Shown here: piece after piece, positions 1 through 5,653 of the stretch
Numbering within the stretch: position 1 is the stretch's first letter
Layout: the number at the start of each line of letters is the position of its first letter
Assembly (NCBI GenBank): GCA_003536295.1
Contig: DPZQ01000226.1
Span: 447 to 6,549, forward strand
Length of the DNA stretch: 6,103 nucleotides
Source: Rhodobacter sp.
Lineage (GTDB): Bacteria; Pseudomonadota; Alphaproteobacteria; Rhodobacterales; Rhodobacteraceae
Reading direction: 5' to 3'
Notes under the pieces: model-generated
Databases searched by the model: none
Told to the model about the DNA's origin: nothing
What the model saw: the letters and a program-made list of their open reading frames with translations, nothing else
Made by a program: the position numbers and the translations under genes

Positions 1-266
1 AGCATAACGCGGAAAGTGTCACGAATGTTATCTGCGTTAAATTCGGCGAAACTTTCGGCACAATCCCCACCTTGCAGCAAAAAAGCTTTCCCCATTGAGG
101 CCATGGACAGCTTGTCCTTCAAGCGACGCGCCTCACCTGCAAAAACCAAAGGAGGATATTTGGACAACTGGGCCTCAACCGCTTTAAGGGAATCGCCATC
201 GAGATAGTCAGGCATCTGAACCCTGGGTTTCGTCCGCCAGTCCGATTTTTTCCAAGCTTGAGCCAT
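1..266 (-). CDS. Class II 3-deoxy-7-phosphoheptulonate (DAHP) synthase, N-terminal part
   Basis: This is the start of a class II DAHP synthase, which condenses phosphoenolpyruvate with erythrose 4-phosphate in the cytoplasm as the first step of the shikimate pathway to aromatic amino acids. Reading the minus strand from the ATG at 266-264 gives 88 complete codons before the window edge; class II enzymes are usually about 450 residues, so roughly four fifths is missing. The visible protein begins MAQAWKKSDW, has the family segment PPLVFAGEARRL near residues 38-49, and the motif LLQGGDCAESF near 63-73. Cys69 in that motif matches the metal-binding cysteine known in this family. It continues into IRDTFRVM, also typical. 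A Shine-Dalgarno AGGG (plus 275-278) lies 8 bases before the start. It is divergent from the regulator at 404 and has its own promoter. Symbols aroF, aroG and aroH are used inconsistently for this class, so none is given. Identification is firm. Confidence 0.93.
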   Translation of the reverse strand, partial: MAQAWKKSDWRTKPRVQMPDYLDGDSLKAVEAQLSKYPPLVFAGEARRLKDKLSMASMGKAFLLQGGDCAESFAEFNADNIRDTFRVM

Positions 267-293
267 GATATTATCCCTATTTAATGTATGGAT

Positions 294-322
294 TTTATAG
301 GTCGACGTCAGTCCCTTGCCAA
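294..322 (-). promoter_or_regulatory. Sigma70-like promoter of the DAHP synthase gene
   Basis: On the minus strand a -35 box TTGGCA (plus 317-322) and a -10 box TATAAA (plus 294-299) are separated by exactly 17 bases; each matches five of six consensus positions. Transcription would begin near 287, giving a leader of about 20 bases that contains the AGGG ribosome site and leads to the ATG at 266. The spacing and the downstream gene make this the best promoter in the window. It is predicted from consensus only. Confidence 0.65.
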
Positions 323-329
323 GCGGCAA
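316..329. promoter_or_regulatory. Small dyad over the DAHP synthase -35 box, possible operator
   Basis: TTGCC and GGCAA form a perfect 5-base inverted repeat with a 4-base spacer. One arm lies in the -35 box of the DAHP synthase promoter, so a bound protein there would compete with RNA polymerase. Which protein, if any, binds is unknown. A dyad this short can occur by chance. Confidence 0.25.
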
Positions 330-393
330 ATCAGAAGATTCCCCTTGTGAGCGCTGAAAAAAGCTTTATCGGTGTACCAAAATCGGCACAAAT

Positions 394-406
394 AGGTCGC
401 AAAATG
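394..406 (+). promoter_or_regulatory. Ribosome binding site deciding the regulator start
   Basis: AATAGG ends at 396, seven bases before the ATG at 404. The earlier in-frame ATG at 284 has no comparable site and falls at the predicted transcription start of the divergent DAHP synthase gene. The later ATG at 419 lacks a good site. This supports 404 as the translation start. Confidence 0.6.
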
Positions 407-1420
407 ATTTCACCAGAAATGAAAGCCACCCGCACAATTCCAAAGGCACCACAAAAGCGGTTTGTGTTTTTGTTGTTAAATGAATTTACAATGATGTCTT
501 TTTCCAACGCGCTTGAGCCGCTGAGGCTGGCTAACCGCATTGCCGAACGTACGCTTTACACTTGGGCTTTGGTGGGCGAAGGCGGCGAAATAGCCACCTG
601 TTCGAATGGTGTAAGTTTTAAGCTGGATATGGGCTTAGAAGATGTGGGCAAAGACGATATAATCATGGTGTGCGGTGGAATTAATGTGCAGCGCTCCTCA
701 ACCAAAGGTGTTTTGGCTTGGTTGCGCAAAGAGGCACGGCGCGGCATAACTATAGGCGGGCTTTGCACAGGTGCGCATTGCTTGGCTAAGGCGGGCCTTC
801 TTTCGGGTAAAAAAGCGACAATACATTGGGAAAATCAAGACGGCTTTTTTGAAGAGTTTGAAGACGTTAATCTTACAAAATCCGTTTTTGTGATTGATGG
901 CAATCGTATTACCACAGCGGGGGGCACTGCCTCGTTAGATTTGATGCTTAAGTTAATTGCTACCGATCACGGTAATGATTTGGCAAATAATGTGGCCGAT
1001 CTTTTGATCTATTCATCTATCAGAACCGACCAAGACGTGCAGCGCCTATCTATTCCGACCCGCATTGGTGTACGCCATCCAAAATTAAGCCAAGTGATCT
1101 TACTGATGGAAAAAAACATCGAAGATCCTATAAGCCCTGCCGAATTAGCCGATATTGTGGGTATGTCAACGCGCCAGCTTGAGCGTTTGTTTCGTCGTTA
1201 TCTGAACCGTTCACCCAAACGCTATTATATGGAGCTGCGCCTGTCAAAAGCCCGTAATTTATTAATGCAAACGGATATGAGCGTCATTAATGTAGCACTC
1301 GCTTGCGGTTTTGCTAGCCCTTCGCATTTCTCAAAATGCTACCGCTCACACTATAACACCACCCCATACCGCGAACGTGGCTCACAAGGCACGACTAATT
1401 TTGGAAAACTATCAATATAA
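404..1420 (+). CDS. GlxA family transcriptional regulator (DJ-1/PfpI domain plus AraC helix-turn-helix)
   Basis: A cytoplasmic DNA-binding regulator of 338 residues from the chosen start, close to the usual 310-340 of the family. Residues about 18-175 form a DJ-1/PfpI (class I glutamine amidotransferase-like) domain that in this family serves as a ligand sensor; its nucleophile-elbow region GGLCTGAH carries Cys121, followed by ATIHWENQDG. The C-terminal AraC region has two helix-turn-helix units, near residues 245-267 (PAELADIVGMSTRQLERLF) and 293-317 (SVINVALACGF then SPSHFSKCYRSHY). Related characterised proteins such as GbdR, CdhR and ArgR of Pseudomonas sense small amines, betaines or amino acids; the ligand here is not known. 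The reading frame is open back to an ATG at 284, which would add 40 residues without family character (MYGFYRST onward), so the ATG at 404 with AATAGG upstream is preferred. Its neighbour is a Liv-type transporter operon in the same orientation, separated by a 469-base gap, which it may control. The family call is firm; the target is inference. Confidence 0.9.
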   Translation: MISPEMKATRTIPKAPQKRFVFLLLNEFTMMSFSNALEPLRLANRIAERTLYTWALVGEGGEIATCSNGVSFKLDMGLEDVGKDDIIMVCGGINVQRSSTKGVLAWLRKEARRGITIGGLCTGAHCLAKAGLLSGKKATIHWENQDGFFEEFEDVNLTKSVFVIDGNRITTAGGTASLDLMLKLIATDHGNDLANNVADLLIYSSIRTDQDVQRLSIPTRIGVRHPKLSQVILLMEKNIEDPISPAELADIVGMSTRQLERLFRRYLNRSPKRYYMELRLSKARNLLMQTDMSVINVALACGFASPSHFSKCYRSHYNTTPYRERGSQGTTNFGKLSI

Positions 1421-1461
1421 CCTCAAAAAAACTATCCGATTCTACAGCGTTCAGACATCTG

Positions 1462-1491
1462 TTGACGGACGAAGTTGAAAAAGTGTGTAAT
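1462..1491 (+). promoter_or_regulatory. Sigma70-like promoter boxes, distal
   Basis: TTGACG at 1462-1467 and TGTAAT at 1486-1491 are separated by 18 bases and each matches five of six consensus positions. A transcript would begin near 1498. If it runs into the transporter operon the leader would be about 390 bases, unusually long; alternatively it could make a short untranslated RNA ending at one of the weak terminator-like sites further on. Confidence 0.4.
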
Positions 1492-1498
1492 AAAGTGC

Positions 1499-1536
1499 TT
1501 AATATAGATTTATAAACTGAAATCTATCTATATTAA
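1499..1536. repeat. 11-base inverted repeat in the A+T-rich gap
   Basis: TTAATATAGAT (1499-1509) and ATCTATATTAA (1526-1536) are perfect inverted copies around a 16-base centre. No T run follows on either strand, so it does not look like an intrinsic terminator. It sits just after the predicted start of the distal promoter at 1462-1491 and could be an operator or an RNA stem. The function is not known. Confidence 0.4.
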
Positions 1537-1657
1537 AAAAAGTTATCGACTAATCTTTCATAACTTAAGTGAAAATGACTAAATATTTTTAGTTCTACTC
1601 AACCATTATCCTACAATCATAATATAAATTTATAAGCCTTAAAATTCAATTAAAATC

Positions 1658-1675
1658 AGGAAATATTCCTTTTTT
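1658..1675 (+). terminator. Weak terminator-like stem with T run
   Basis: AGGAA and TTCCT form a 5-base stem with a 3-base loop, and five further T residues follow directly. The stem can be extended by A-T pairs between the A run at 1652-1655 and the T run if two bases are left unpaired. It is a weak candidate for ending transcription from the regulator gene or from the distal promoter at 1462-1491. Confidence 0.25.
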
Positions 1676-1689
1676 ATTAGTAGTAAATA

Positions 1690-1719
1690 TTAGCCGAAAT
1701 TGGCTAAACAGCTTTTTTT
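1690..1719 (+). terminator. Weak terminator-like stem with delayed T run
   Basis: TTAGCC (1690-1695) and GGCTAA (1702-1707) form a 6-base stem around GAAATT. A run of seven T residues lies at 1713-1719, five bases after the stem. The gap between stem and T run makes this poorer than a standard intrinsic terminator; it might instead be a protein-binding dyad. Confidence 0.25.
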
Positions 1720-1793
1720 AGTTTTGAACTGATAATTCTAAGCGTACAAAAATGAAACCAAAATATCTTCATATTGGATTAACATCTTTAAAT

Positions 1794-1822
1794 TTGATCA
1801 AACATTATTTTTACTTTACGAT
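1794..1822 (+). promoter_or_regulatory. Candidate proximal promoter of the transporter operon
   Basis: TTGATC (1794-1799) and TACGAT (1817-1822) are spaced by 17 bases and each matches four of six sigma70 consensus positions, including the key T, A and final T of the -10 box. The -35 box lies within the 10-base palindrome TTTGATCAAA (1793-1802), so a regulator bound there would act on it. The start would be near 1829, giving a leader of about 60 bases that begins with the hairpin at 1827-1857. The match is modest and the region is A+T-rich. Confidence 0.35.
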
Positions 1823-1826
1823 AACT

Positions 1827-1857
1827 GAAAGAATGAAGTAAAAACCTTCATCTTTTC
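1827..1857 (+). promoter_or_regulatory. Leader hairpin upstream of the binding-protein gene
   Basis: ATGAAG (1833-1838) pairs with CTTCAT (1846-1851) around a 7-base loop. After one A-C mismatch the stem continues outward with GAAAG (1827-1831) against TTTTC (1853-1857), including one G-U pair, for 11 pairs in total. It ends 21 bases before the GGGAG ribosome site at 1879. A stem near the 5' end of the transcript could slow RNA decay or affect translation; this is inferred from pairing alone. Confidence 0.35.
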
Positions 1858-1889
1858 GTAAAACTTTAACTAAAATATGGGAGCTGAAA

Positions 1890-3074
1890 ATGAAAAAATT
1901 ATTAATGGTAACTACTGCAATTTACGCTTTTTCTGGCGCTGCAATTGCTGAAGAAGTGAAAATTGGTGTCTTACTTGGTTTCACAGGGCCGCTTGAATCA
2001 ATCACACCAGCAATGGGCGCAGGCGCTGAGTTGGCTATGGCTGAAGTAACAGCCTCTGGAAAATTAATGGGGGGCGCGACGGTTACCTCTGTCCGCGGCG
2101 ATTCTACATGTGTTGACGCAGCGGCTGCGACATCAGCGGCTGAGCGTTTAGTTACCTCGGACAAAGTCTCTGCTATTATGGGCGCTGACTGTTCCGGCGT
2201 TACAGGTGCTATCTTGCAAAATGTTGCGCGTCCGAACGGTATTGCGATGATCTCGCCTTCAGCAACTTCACCAGCTTTATCAACTGCAGAAGATGATGGC
2301 CTGTTCTTCCGTACGGCTCCATCTGACGCGCGACAAGGTGTTGTTATGACCGAGGTTCTTATGGATCGGGGTATTAAAAATGCAGCATTAACCTATACAA
2401 ACAACGATTATGGTAAAGGTTTAGCTGACGCCTTCCAAGCCGCCTTCGAGGCTGCTGGTGGTACGATTACAATTTCAACATCGCACGACGAAGATAAAGC
2501 CGACTATTCTTCCGAAGTTGCATCTTTAGCAGCGGCTGGTGGCGACATTCTTGTTGTTGCGGGCTACGAAGCCGGCGCAGGCCGTGCAATCATTCAATCG
2601 TCACTTGATTCAGGTGCTTTTGAAACATTCGTTTTACCAGATGGTATGGTTGGTCAATCGTTGGTTGATACGATCGGCGCAGGCCTTGAAGGTTCGTTTG
2701 GTCAATATCCAGGCACTGACAGCCAGGGCGCTGAAATGTTCCAAGCTCTTGCAACAAGTGCTGGCTTTGACGGCACAGGTGCATTTGCACCAGAATCATA
2801 TGATGCAGCAGCTTTGATCATGTTGTCTATGGCCGCAGCCAACTCAACAGTCTCAAAAGACTGGGCTGGAAAAGTCATGGATATAGCAAACGCTCCCGGA
2901 GTTGAGATTTTCCCAGGCGAGCTTGGCAAAGCTTTAGATCTTATCGCAGCTGGCACCGACATCGACTATGTTGGCGCAACGGCTGTTGACCTGATCGGCC
3001 CTGGCGAATCTGCAGGCAACTACCGCGAGATCGAAATAAAAGGCGGTAAAATCGAAACTGTTCGCTTCCGTTAA
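1890..3074 (+). CDS. Liv-type (HAAT family) ABC transporter periplasmic substrate-binding protein
   Basis: A 394-residue periplasmic binding protein of the Leu/Ile/Val-binding (Peripla_BP_6, type I fold) family, which captures a small amino-acid-like ligand for the membrane transporter encoded downstream. A Sec signal peptide is clear: positive MKK, a hydrophobic stretch to about residue 17, and a probable cut after AIA at 20, before EEVKIGVLLGFTGPL, the standard family opening. Cys74 and Cys101 are placed to form the disulfide known in LivK/LivJ. SPSATSPALS (122-131) matches the ligand-contacting serine/threonine loop, and YTNNDYGKG (169-177) the conserved hinge segment. The start has GGGAG at 1879-1883, six bases before the ATG. 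It leads the operon and is followed by a strong hairpin at 3089. The family is firm; the ligand is not. Branched-chain amino acid annotation would be by family only, as relatives bind urea, amides, aromatic compounds or other amino acids. Confidence 0.93.
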   Translation: MKKLLMVTTAIYAFSGAAIAEEVKIGVLLGFTGPLESITPAMGAGAELAMAEVTASGKLMGGATVTSVRGDSTCVDAAAATSAAERLVTSDKVSAIMGADCSGVTGAILQNVARPNGIAMISPSATSPALSTAEDDGLFFRTAPSDARQGVVMTEVLMDRGIKNAALTYTNNDYGKGLADAFQAAFEAAGGTITISTSHDEDKADYSSEVASLAAAGGDILVVAGYEAGAGRAIIQSSLDSGAFETFVLPDGMVGQSLVDTIGAGLEGSFGQYPGTDSQGAEMFQALATSAGFDGTGAFAPESYDAAALIMLSMAAANSTVSKDWAGKVMDIANAPGVEIFPGELGKALDLIAAGTDIDYVGATAVDLIGPGESAGNYREIEIKGGKIETVRFR

Positions 3075-3088
3075 TCAACGCAAAATAA

Positions 3089-3124
3089 AAAACAACGGCT
3101 CGGGGAAACTCGGGCCGTTGTTTT
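3089..3124 (+). terminator. Strong GAAA-loop hairpin after the binding-protein gene (partial terminator or RNA stabiliser)
   Basis: The stem runs from 3089-3104 to 3109-3124, closed by the tetraloop GAAA (3105-3108). All 16 positions pair, with two G-U wobbles, including a G+C-rich core (CAACGGC against GCCGTTG). The outer four pairs are A-U, so the T run is only TTTT and belongs to the stem. It begins 15 bases after the TAA of the binding-protein gene and ends 31 bases before the next start. With no room for a full promoter after it, some read-through is needed for the ATPase and permease genes. The likely effect is more binding protein than membrane components. Confidence 0.75.
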
Positions 3125-3145
3125 ACGCAGAGACCAAAGATGCTT

Positions 3146-3158
3146 GGAGAATTTTATG
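3146..3158 (+). promoter_or_regulatory. Ribosome binding site deciding the LivG-type start
   Basis: GGAG at 3146-3149 is followed six bases later by the ATG at 3156. The frame is open from a TTG at 3144, but that codon overlaps this ribosome site, so 3156 is the better start. An ATG at 3140 is in another frame and closes after nine codons. Confidence 0.75.
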
Positions 3159-3938
3159 ATTGTTGTTGAAGATCTGCACAAACATTTTGGCGGTTTTCAT
3201 GCTGTTGACGGGGCAAGTTTAAAGATTGAAACGGGGTCTATAACTGGATTGATCGGTCCAAATGGCGCAGGAAAAACAACTCTTTTCAACGTTATAGCTG
3301 GAAATCTTAAATCAACCTCCGGTCGTGTTCTCATGGACGGTGAAGAAATCACCGGCCTTGCCCCACATGAACTTTTTAAAAAAGGCCTGCTGCGCACATT
3401 TCAAATCGCCCATGAGTTTGGCTCTTTAACTGTGCGCGAAAACCTGATGATGGTCGCTGGCGCACAAAGCGGTGAAAACCTGCTTAACGCCTGCTTCAAC
3501 CGCAAGGCAATCAAAGCCCAAGAAGAAGCGTTGAGCGCCAAAGCTGATGAAGTGCTGGCGTTTTTAACCATTTCGCATCTGGCAGATCAACGTGCGGAGC
3601 ATATTTCGGGCGGTCAAAAAAAGCTTCTTGAGCTTGGTCGCACCATGATGGTTGATGCCAAAATCGTTTTTCTCGATGAGGTGGGCGCAGGCGTAAACCG
3701 CACGCTTTTGAACACAATTGCAGATGCTATTTTGCGCCTAAACCGAGAAAAAGGTTATACTTTTTGCGTAATTGAGCATGACATGGACTTTATCGCTCGC
3801 CTCTGCGACCCCGTCATTTGTATGGCCGAGGGGCGGGTTTTGGCTCAAGGCACCGTGGACGAGTTGAAGAATAATGACCGCGTAATTGAAGCCTATTTGG
3901 GCACGGGGCTAAAGAATAAGGTGGCACATAATGGCTGA
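3156..3938 (+). CDS. livG: Liv-type ABC transporter ATP-binding protein, LivG family
   Basis: One of two cytoplasmic ATPases that power the importer. From the ATG at 3156 it has 260 residues, usual for LivG. Visible motifs in order: aromatic contact near HFGGFHAV (10-17), Walker A GPNGAGKT (34-41), Q-loop Gln83 in RTFQ, signature ISGGQKKLLELGR (150-162), Walker B IVFLDE (170-175) and switch His208 in VIEHDMDF. The long insert between the Q-loop and the signature, and the IEHDMDFI ending, favour LivG over LivF. The residue after the Walker B glutamate is Val176 (LDEVGAGVN), where most ABC ATPases have proline (LDEP). The catalytic Glu175 and the other ATP-site residues are intact, so activity is expected. 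It follows the hairpin at 3089-3124 and overlaps the next gene by 8 bases, implying translational coupling with its ATPase partner. Confidence 0.92.
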   Translation: MIVVEDLHKHFGGFHAVDGASLKIETGSITGLIGPNGAGKTTLFNVIAGNLKSTSGRVLMDGEEITGLAPHELFKKGLLRTFQIAHEFGSLTVRENLMMVAGAQSGENLLNACFNRKAIKAQEEALSAKADEVLAFLTISHLADQRAEHISGGQKKLLELGRTMMVDAKIVFLDEVGAGVNRTLLNTIADAILRLNREKGYTFCVIEHDMDFIARLCDPVICMAEGRVLAQGTVDELKNNDRVIEAYLGTGLKNKVAHNG

Positions 3939-4641
3939 ACCGTTTTTGATCGGCGACACGATGACGGGTGGCTACGGCTCTAGTGATATTTTGAACGCCT
4001 GCACCATTGCAGTAGAAAAAGGTGAAATTGCTGTAATTGTGGGTCCGAATGGCGCGGGGAAATCAACTGCGATGAAAGCTATTTTTGGGATGCTGAGCCT
4101 ACGCGGCGGCTCGGTGCGGCTGAAAGGCGAAGATATCACCAAACTCAGCCCGCAAGACCGTGTGTCAAAAGGCATGGGCTTTGTGCCGCAAACGCATAAT
4201 ATTTTCACCTCGATGACTGTGGAAGAGAATTTAGAAATGGGCGCTTTTTTGCGCCGTGATGATATCAACGGCACGTTAAACCAAGTCTATGATCTGTTTC
4301 CGATTTTACGCCAAAAACGCTATCAGCCTGCGGGTGAACTTTCGGGTGGGCAGCGCCAACAGGTGGCCGTTGGTCGTGCCCTGATGACCGAACCGTCGGT
4401 ATTGATGCTGGACGAGCCGACCGCAGGTGTTAGCCCTATTGTGATGGATGAACTATTTGATCGTATTATTGAAATTGCCCGCTCGGGAATTTCAATTTTG
4501 ATGGTCGAACAAAATGCTCGCCAAGCGCTCAATATTGCCGATAAGGGCTATGTTTTGGTGCAAGGGGCAAACCGGTTTACCGATACGGGTGCAGCATTGA
4601 TGGCGGATGACGACGTGCGTCGTTCCTTCTTGGGGGGTTGA
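3931..4641 (+). CDS. livF: Liv-type ABC transporter ATP-binding protein, LivF family
   Basis: The second cytoplasmic ATPase of the importer, 236 residues, the normal LivF length. Motifs: Walker A GPNGAGKS (38-45), Q-loop Gln87 in FVPQ, signature LSGGQRQQVAVGRAL (137-151), Walker B VLMLDEP (157-163) followed by TAGVSP. The switch position is Gln194 in LMVEQNA in place of histidine, which is characteristic of LivF and not a defect. The start ATG at 3931 follows AAGGTGG (3918-3924) with six bases between, and overlaps the end of the upstream ATPase gene by 8 bases. The stop TGA at 4639 is one base from the permease start. It should form a heterodimer with the LivG-type protein beneath the LivH/LivM membrane pair. 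Confidence 0.93.
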   Translation: MAEPFLIGDTMTGGYGSSDILNACTIAVEKGEIAVIVGPNGAGKSTAMKAIFGMLSLRGGSVRLKGEDITKLSPQDRVSKGMGFVPQTHNIFTSMTVEENLEMGAFLRRDDINGTLNQVYDLFPILRQKRYQPAGELSGGQRQQVAVGRALMTEPSVLMLDEPTAGVSPIVMDELFDRIIEIARSGISILMVEQNARQALNIADKGYVLVQGANRFTDTGAALMADDDVRRSFLGG

Positions 4642-4645
4642 GATG
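4632..4645 (+). promoter_or_regulatory. Ribosome binding site deciding the LivH-type start
   Basis: A GGGGGG run at 4632-4637 lies five bases before the ATG at 4643. An in-frame ATG at 4607 would add 12 residues (MTTCVVPSWGVE) and overlap the ATPase gene by 35 bases. The 4643 start is preferred because it leaves one base after the upstream TGA and gives the usual LivH N-terminus. Confidence 0.5.
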
Positions 4646-5653
4646 GACCAGTTAAACGCGCTGATTGTCTTTTTGAATTTTGTTTTTGTGCCAGGGCTGA
4701 CCTACGGAGCGCAACTTTCGCTTGGGGCCTTGGGTGTAACTTTGGTTTACGGCATTTTGCGCTTTTCCAACTTTGCCCATGGCGACACGATGGCCTTTGG
4801 CACGATGGTGACCATTCTTTTTACATGGTGGTTCCAGTCGATGGGATTGCATTTTGGCCCCTTGCCCACCGCCCTATTGGCGATGCCCTTTGGCATCTTA
4901 TTCACGGCTTTGTTTGTTTTGGGCACCGACCGTGTGGTTTACCAATTTTATCGCAAGAAAAAGTCTGTTTCGACTATTCTGGTTATAGTCTCGGTTGGGG
5001 TGATGTTTGTGATGAACGGGCTCACGCGCTTTATCATTGGAGTTGAAAACCGCAATTTTGAAGATGGAGAACGGTTTTTGATTACAGCGCGTGATTTCAA
5101 AACCCTCACGGGTTTGGACGAGGGGCTGGCCATAAAAACCACCCAAGTGATCACCGTTGTGGTGGCCATTTTGGTTGTGGCGGCGATGTTTTGGTTTTTA
5201 AACCGCACACGCACTGGAAAATCGATGCGCGCCTTTTCTGATAATGAGGATTTGGCTCTTCTGTCAGGCATCAACCCCGAGCGGGTAGTGCAAGTCACCT
5301 GGATACTTGCTGCCACTTTGGCCACGGTTGCGGGCGTGCTTTATGGGCTAGATAAATCATTTAAACCCTTCACTTATTTTCAACTTTTGTTACCGATTTT
5401 TGCTTCGGCCATTGTGGGTGGGCTTGGCAATCCTTTGGGTGCAATCGCAGGCGGTTTCATCATTGCCTTTAGCGAAGTGATGGTCACCTATGCGTGGAAA
5501 AAAGTCGCCACCTATGCGTTACCCGACAGCTGGGCCCCTGATGGGCTTTTGCAGCTTATGTCAACGGATTATAAGTTTGCGGTCAGTTTTTCGATTTTAA
5601 TCTTGGTGCTTTTGTTCATGCCTACCGGATTATTTAAGGGAAAATCAGTATGA
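4643..5653 (+). CDS. livH: Liv-type ABC transporter permease, LivH family
   Basis: An inner-membrane permease subunit that forms half of the translocation path. From the ATG at 4643 it has 336 residues, a little above the usual 290-310. Hydrophobic segments are visible near residues 6-18, 24-39, 48-66, 76-94, 110-126, 168-186, 217-235, 247-266, 267-285 and 312-330, fitting the many-helix BPD_transp_2 fold. Family motifs include GVTLVYGILRFSNFAHGD (31-48), the cytoplasmic coupling-loop segment GKSMRAFSDNEDLALLSGI (192-210) that docks on an ATPase, and AIVGGLGNPLGAIAGG (256-271). A polar segment near 134-166, between hydrophobic stretches, is somewhat long and may be a periplasmic loop. It starts one base after the LivF-type gene and its TGA overlaps the ATG of the next gene (ATGA at 5650-5653), so the four genes are translated together. 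Confidence 0.92.
   Translation: MDQLNALIVFLNFVFVPGLTYGAQLSLGALGVTLVYGILRFSNFAHGDTMAFGTMVTILFTWWFQSMGLHFGPLPTALLAMPFGILFTALFVLGTDRVVYQFYRKKKSVSTILVIVSVGVMFVMNGLTRFIIGVENRNFEDGERFLITARDFKTLTGLDEGLAIKTTQVITVVVAILVVAAMFWFLNRTRTGKSMRAFSDNEDLALLSGINPERVVQVTWILAATLATVAGVLYGLDKSFKPFTYFQLLLPIFASAIVGGLGNPLGAIAGGFIIAFSEVMVTYAWKKVATYALPDSWAPDGLLQLMSTDYKFAVSFSILILVLLFMPTGLFKGKSV

Larger units (their letters stand above)
1421..1889. other. Long A+T-rich intergenic region between regulator and transporter operon
   Basis: No convincing protein gene is visible here. Hand counting of 1501-1860 gives 82 G or C in 360 bases, about 23%, far below the flanking genes. The region holds a sigma70-like box pair at 1462-1491, a dyad at 1499-1536, a 12-base palindrome TATAAATTTATA at 1623-1634, two weak stem-plus-T-run sites (1658-1675 and 1690-1719), a second promoter-like pair at 1794-1822 over the palindrome TTTGATCAAA, and a leader hairpin at 1827-1857. 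A 29-codon ORF at 1752-1841 lacks a good ribosome site. The most economical reading is a control region for the downstream operon. A+T richness makes short dyads and promoter-like boxes common by chance. Confidence 0.7.

Noticed and set aside
16..207. 63-codon plus-strand open frame
   Set aside because: It is antisense to the clearly recognisable DAHP synthase N-terminus, including the GGDCAESF motif.
284..403. N-terminal extension of the regulator from the ATG at 284
   Set aside because: The 40 extra residues have no family character, there is no ribosome site, and the stretch contains the minus-strand promoter of the DAHP synthase gene. The ATG at 404 has AATAGG at good spacing.
1623..1634. 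12-base palindrome TATAAATTTATA as an operator
   Set aside because: It is a perfect palindrome, but made only of A and T in a region of about 23% G+C, so chance is a sufficient explanation.
1793..1802. TTTGATCAAA as an FNR/Anr box
   Set aside because: The FNR consensus is TTGAT-N4-ATCAA; here the two halves are fused with no 4-base spacer, so the match is only a short palindrome.
4948..5325. 125-codon minus-strand open frame
   Set aside because: It lies wholly inside the LivH-type gene, has no recognisable domain, and is explained by the codon bias of the real gene on the other strand.
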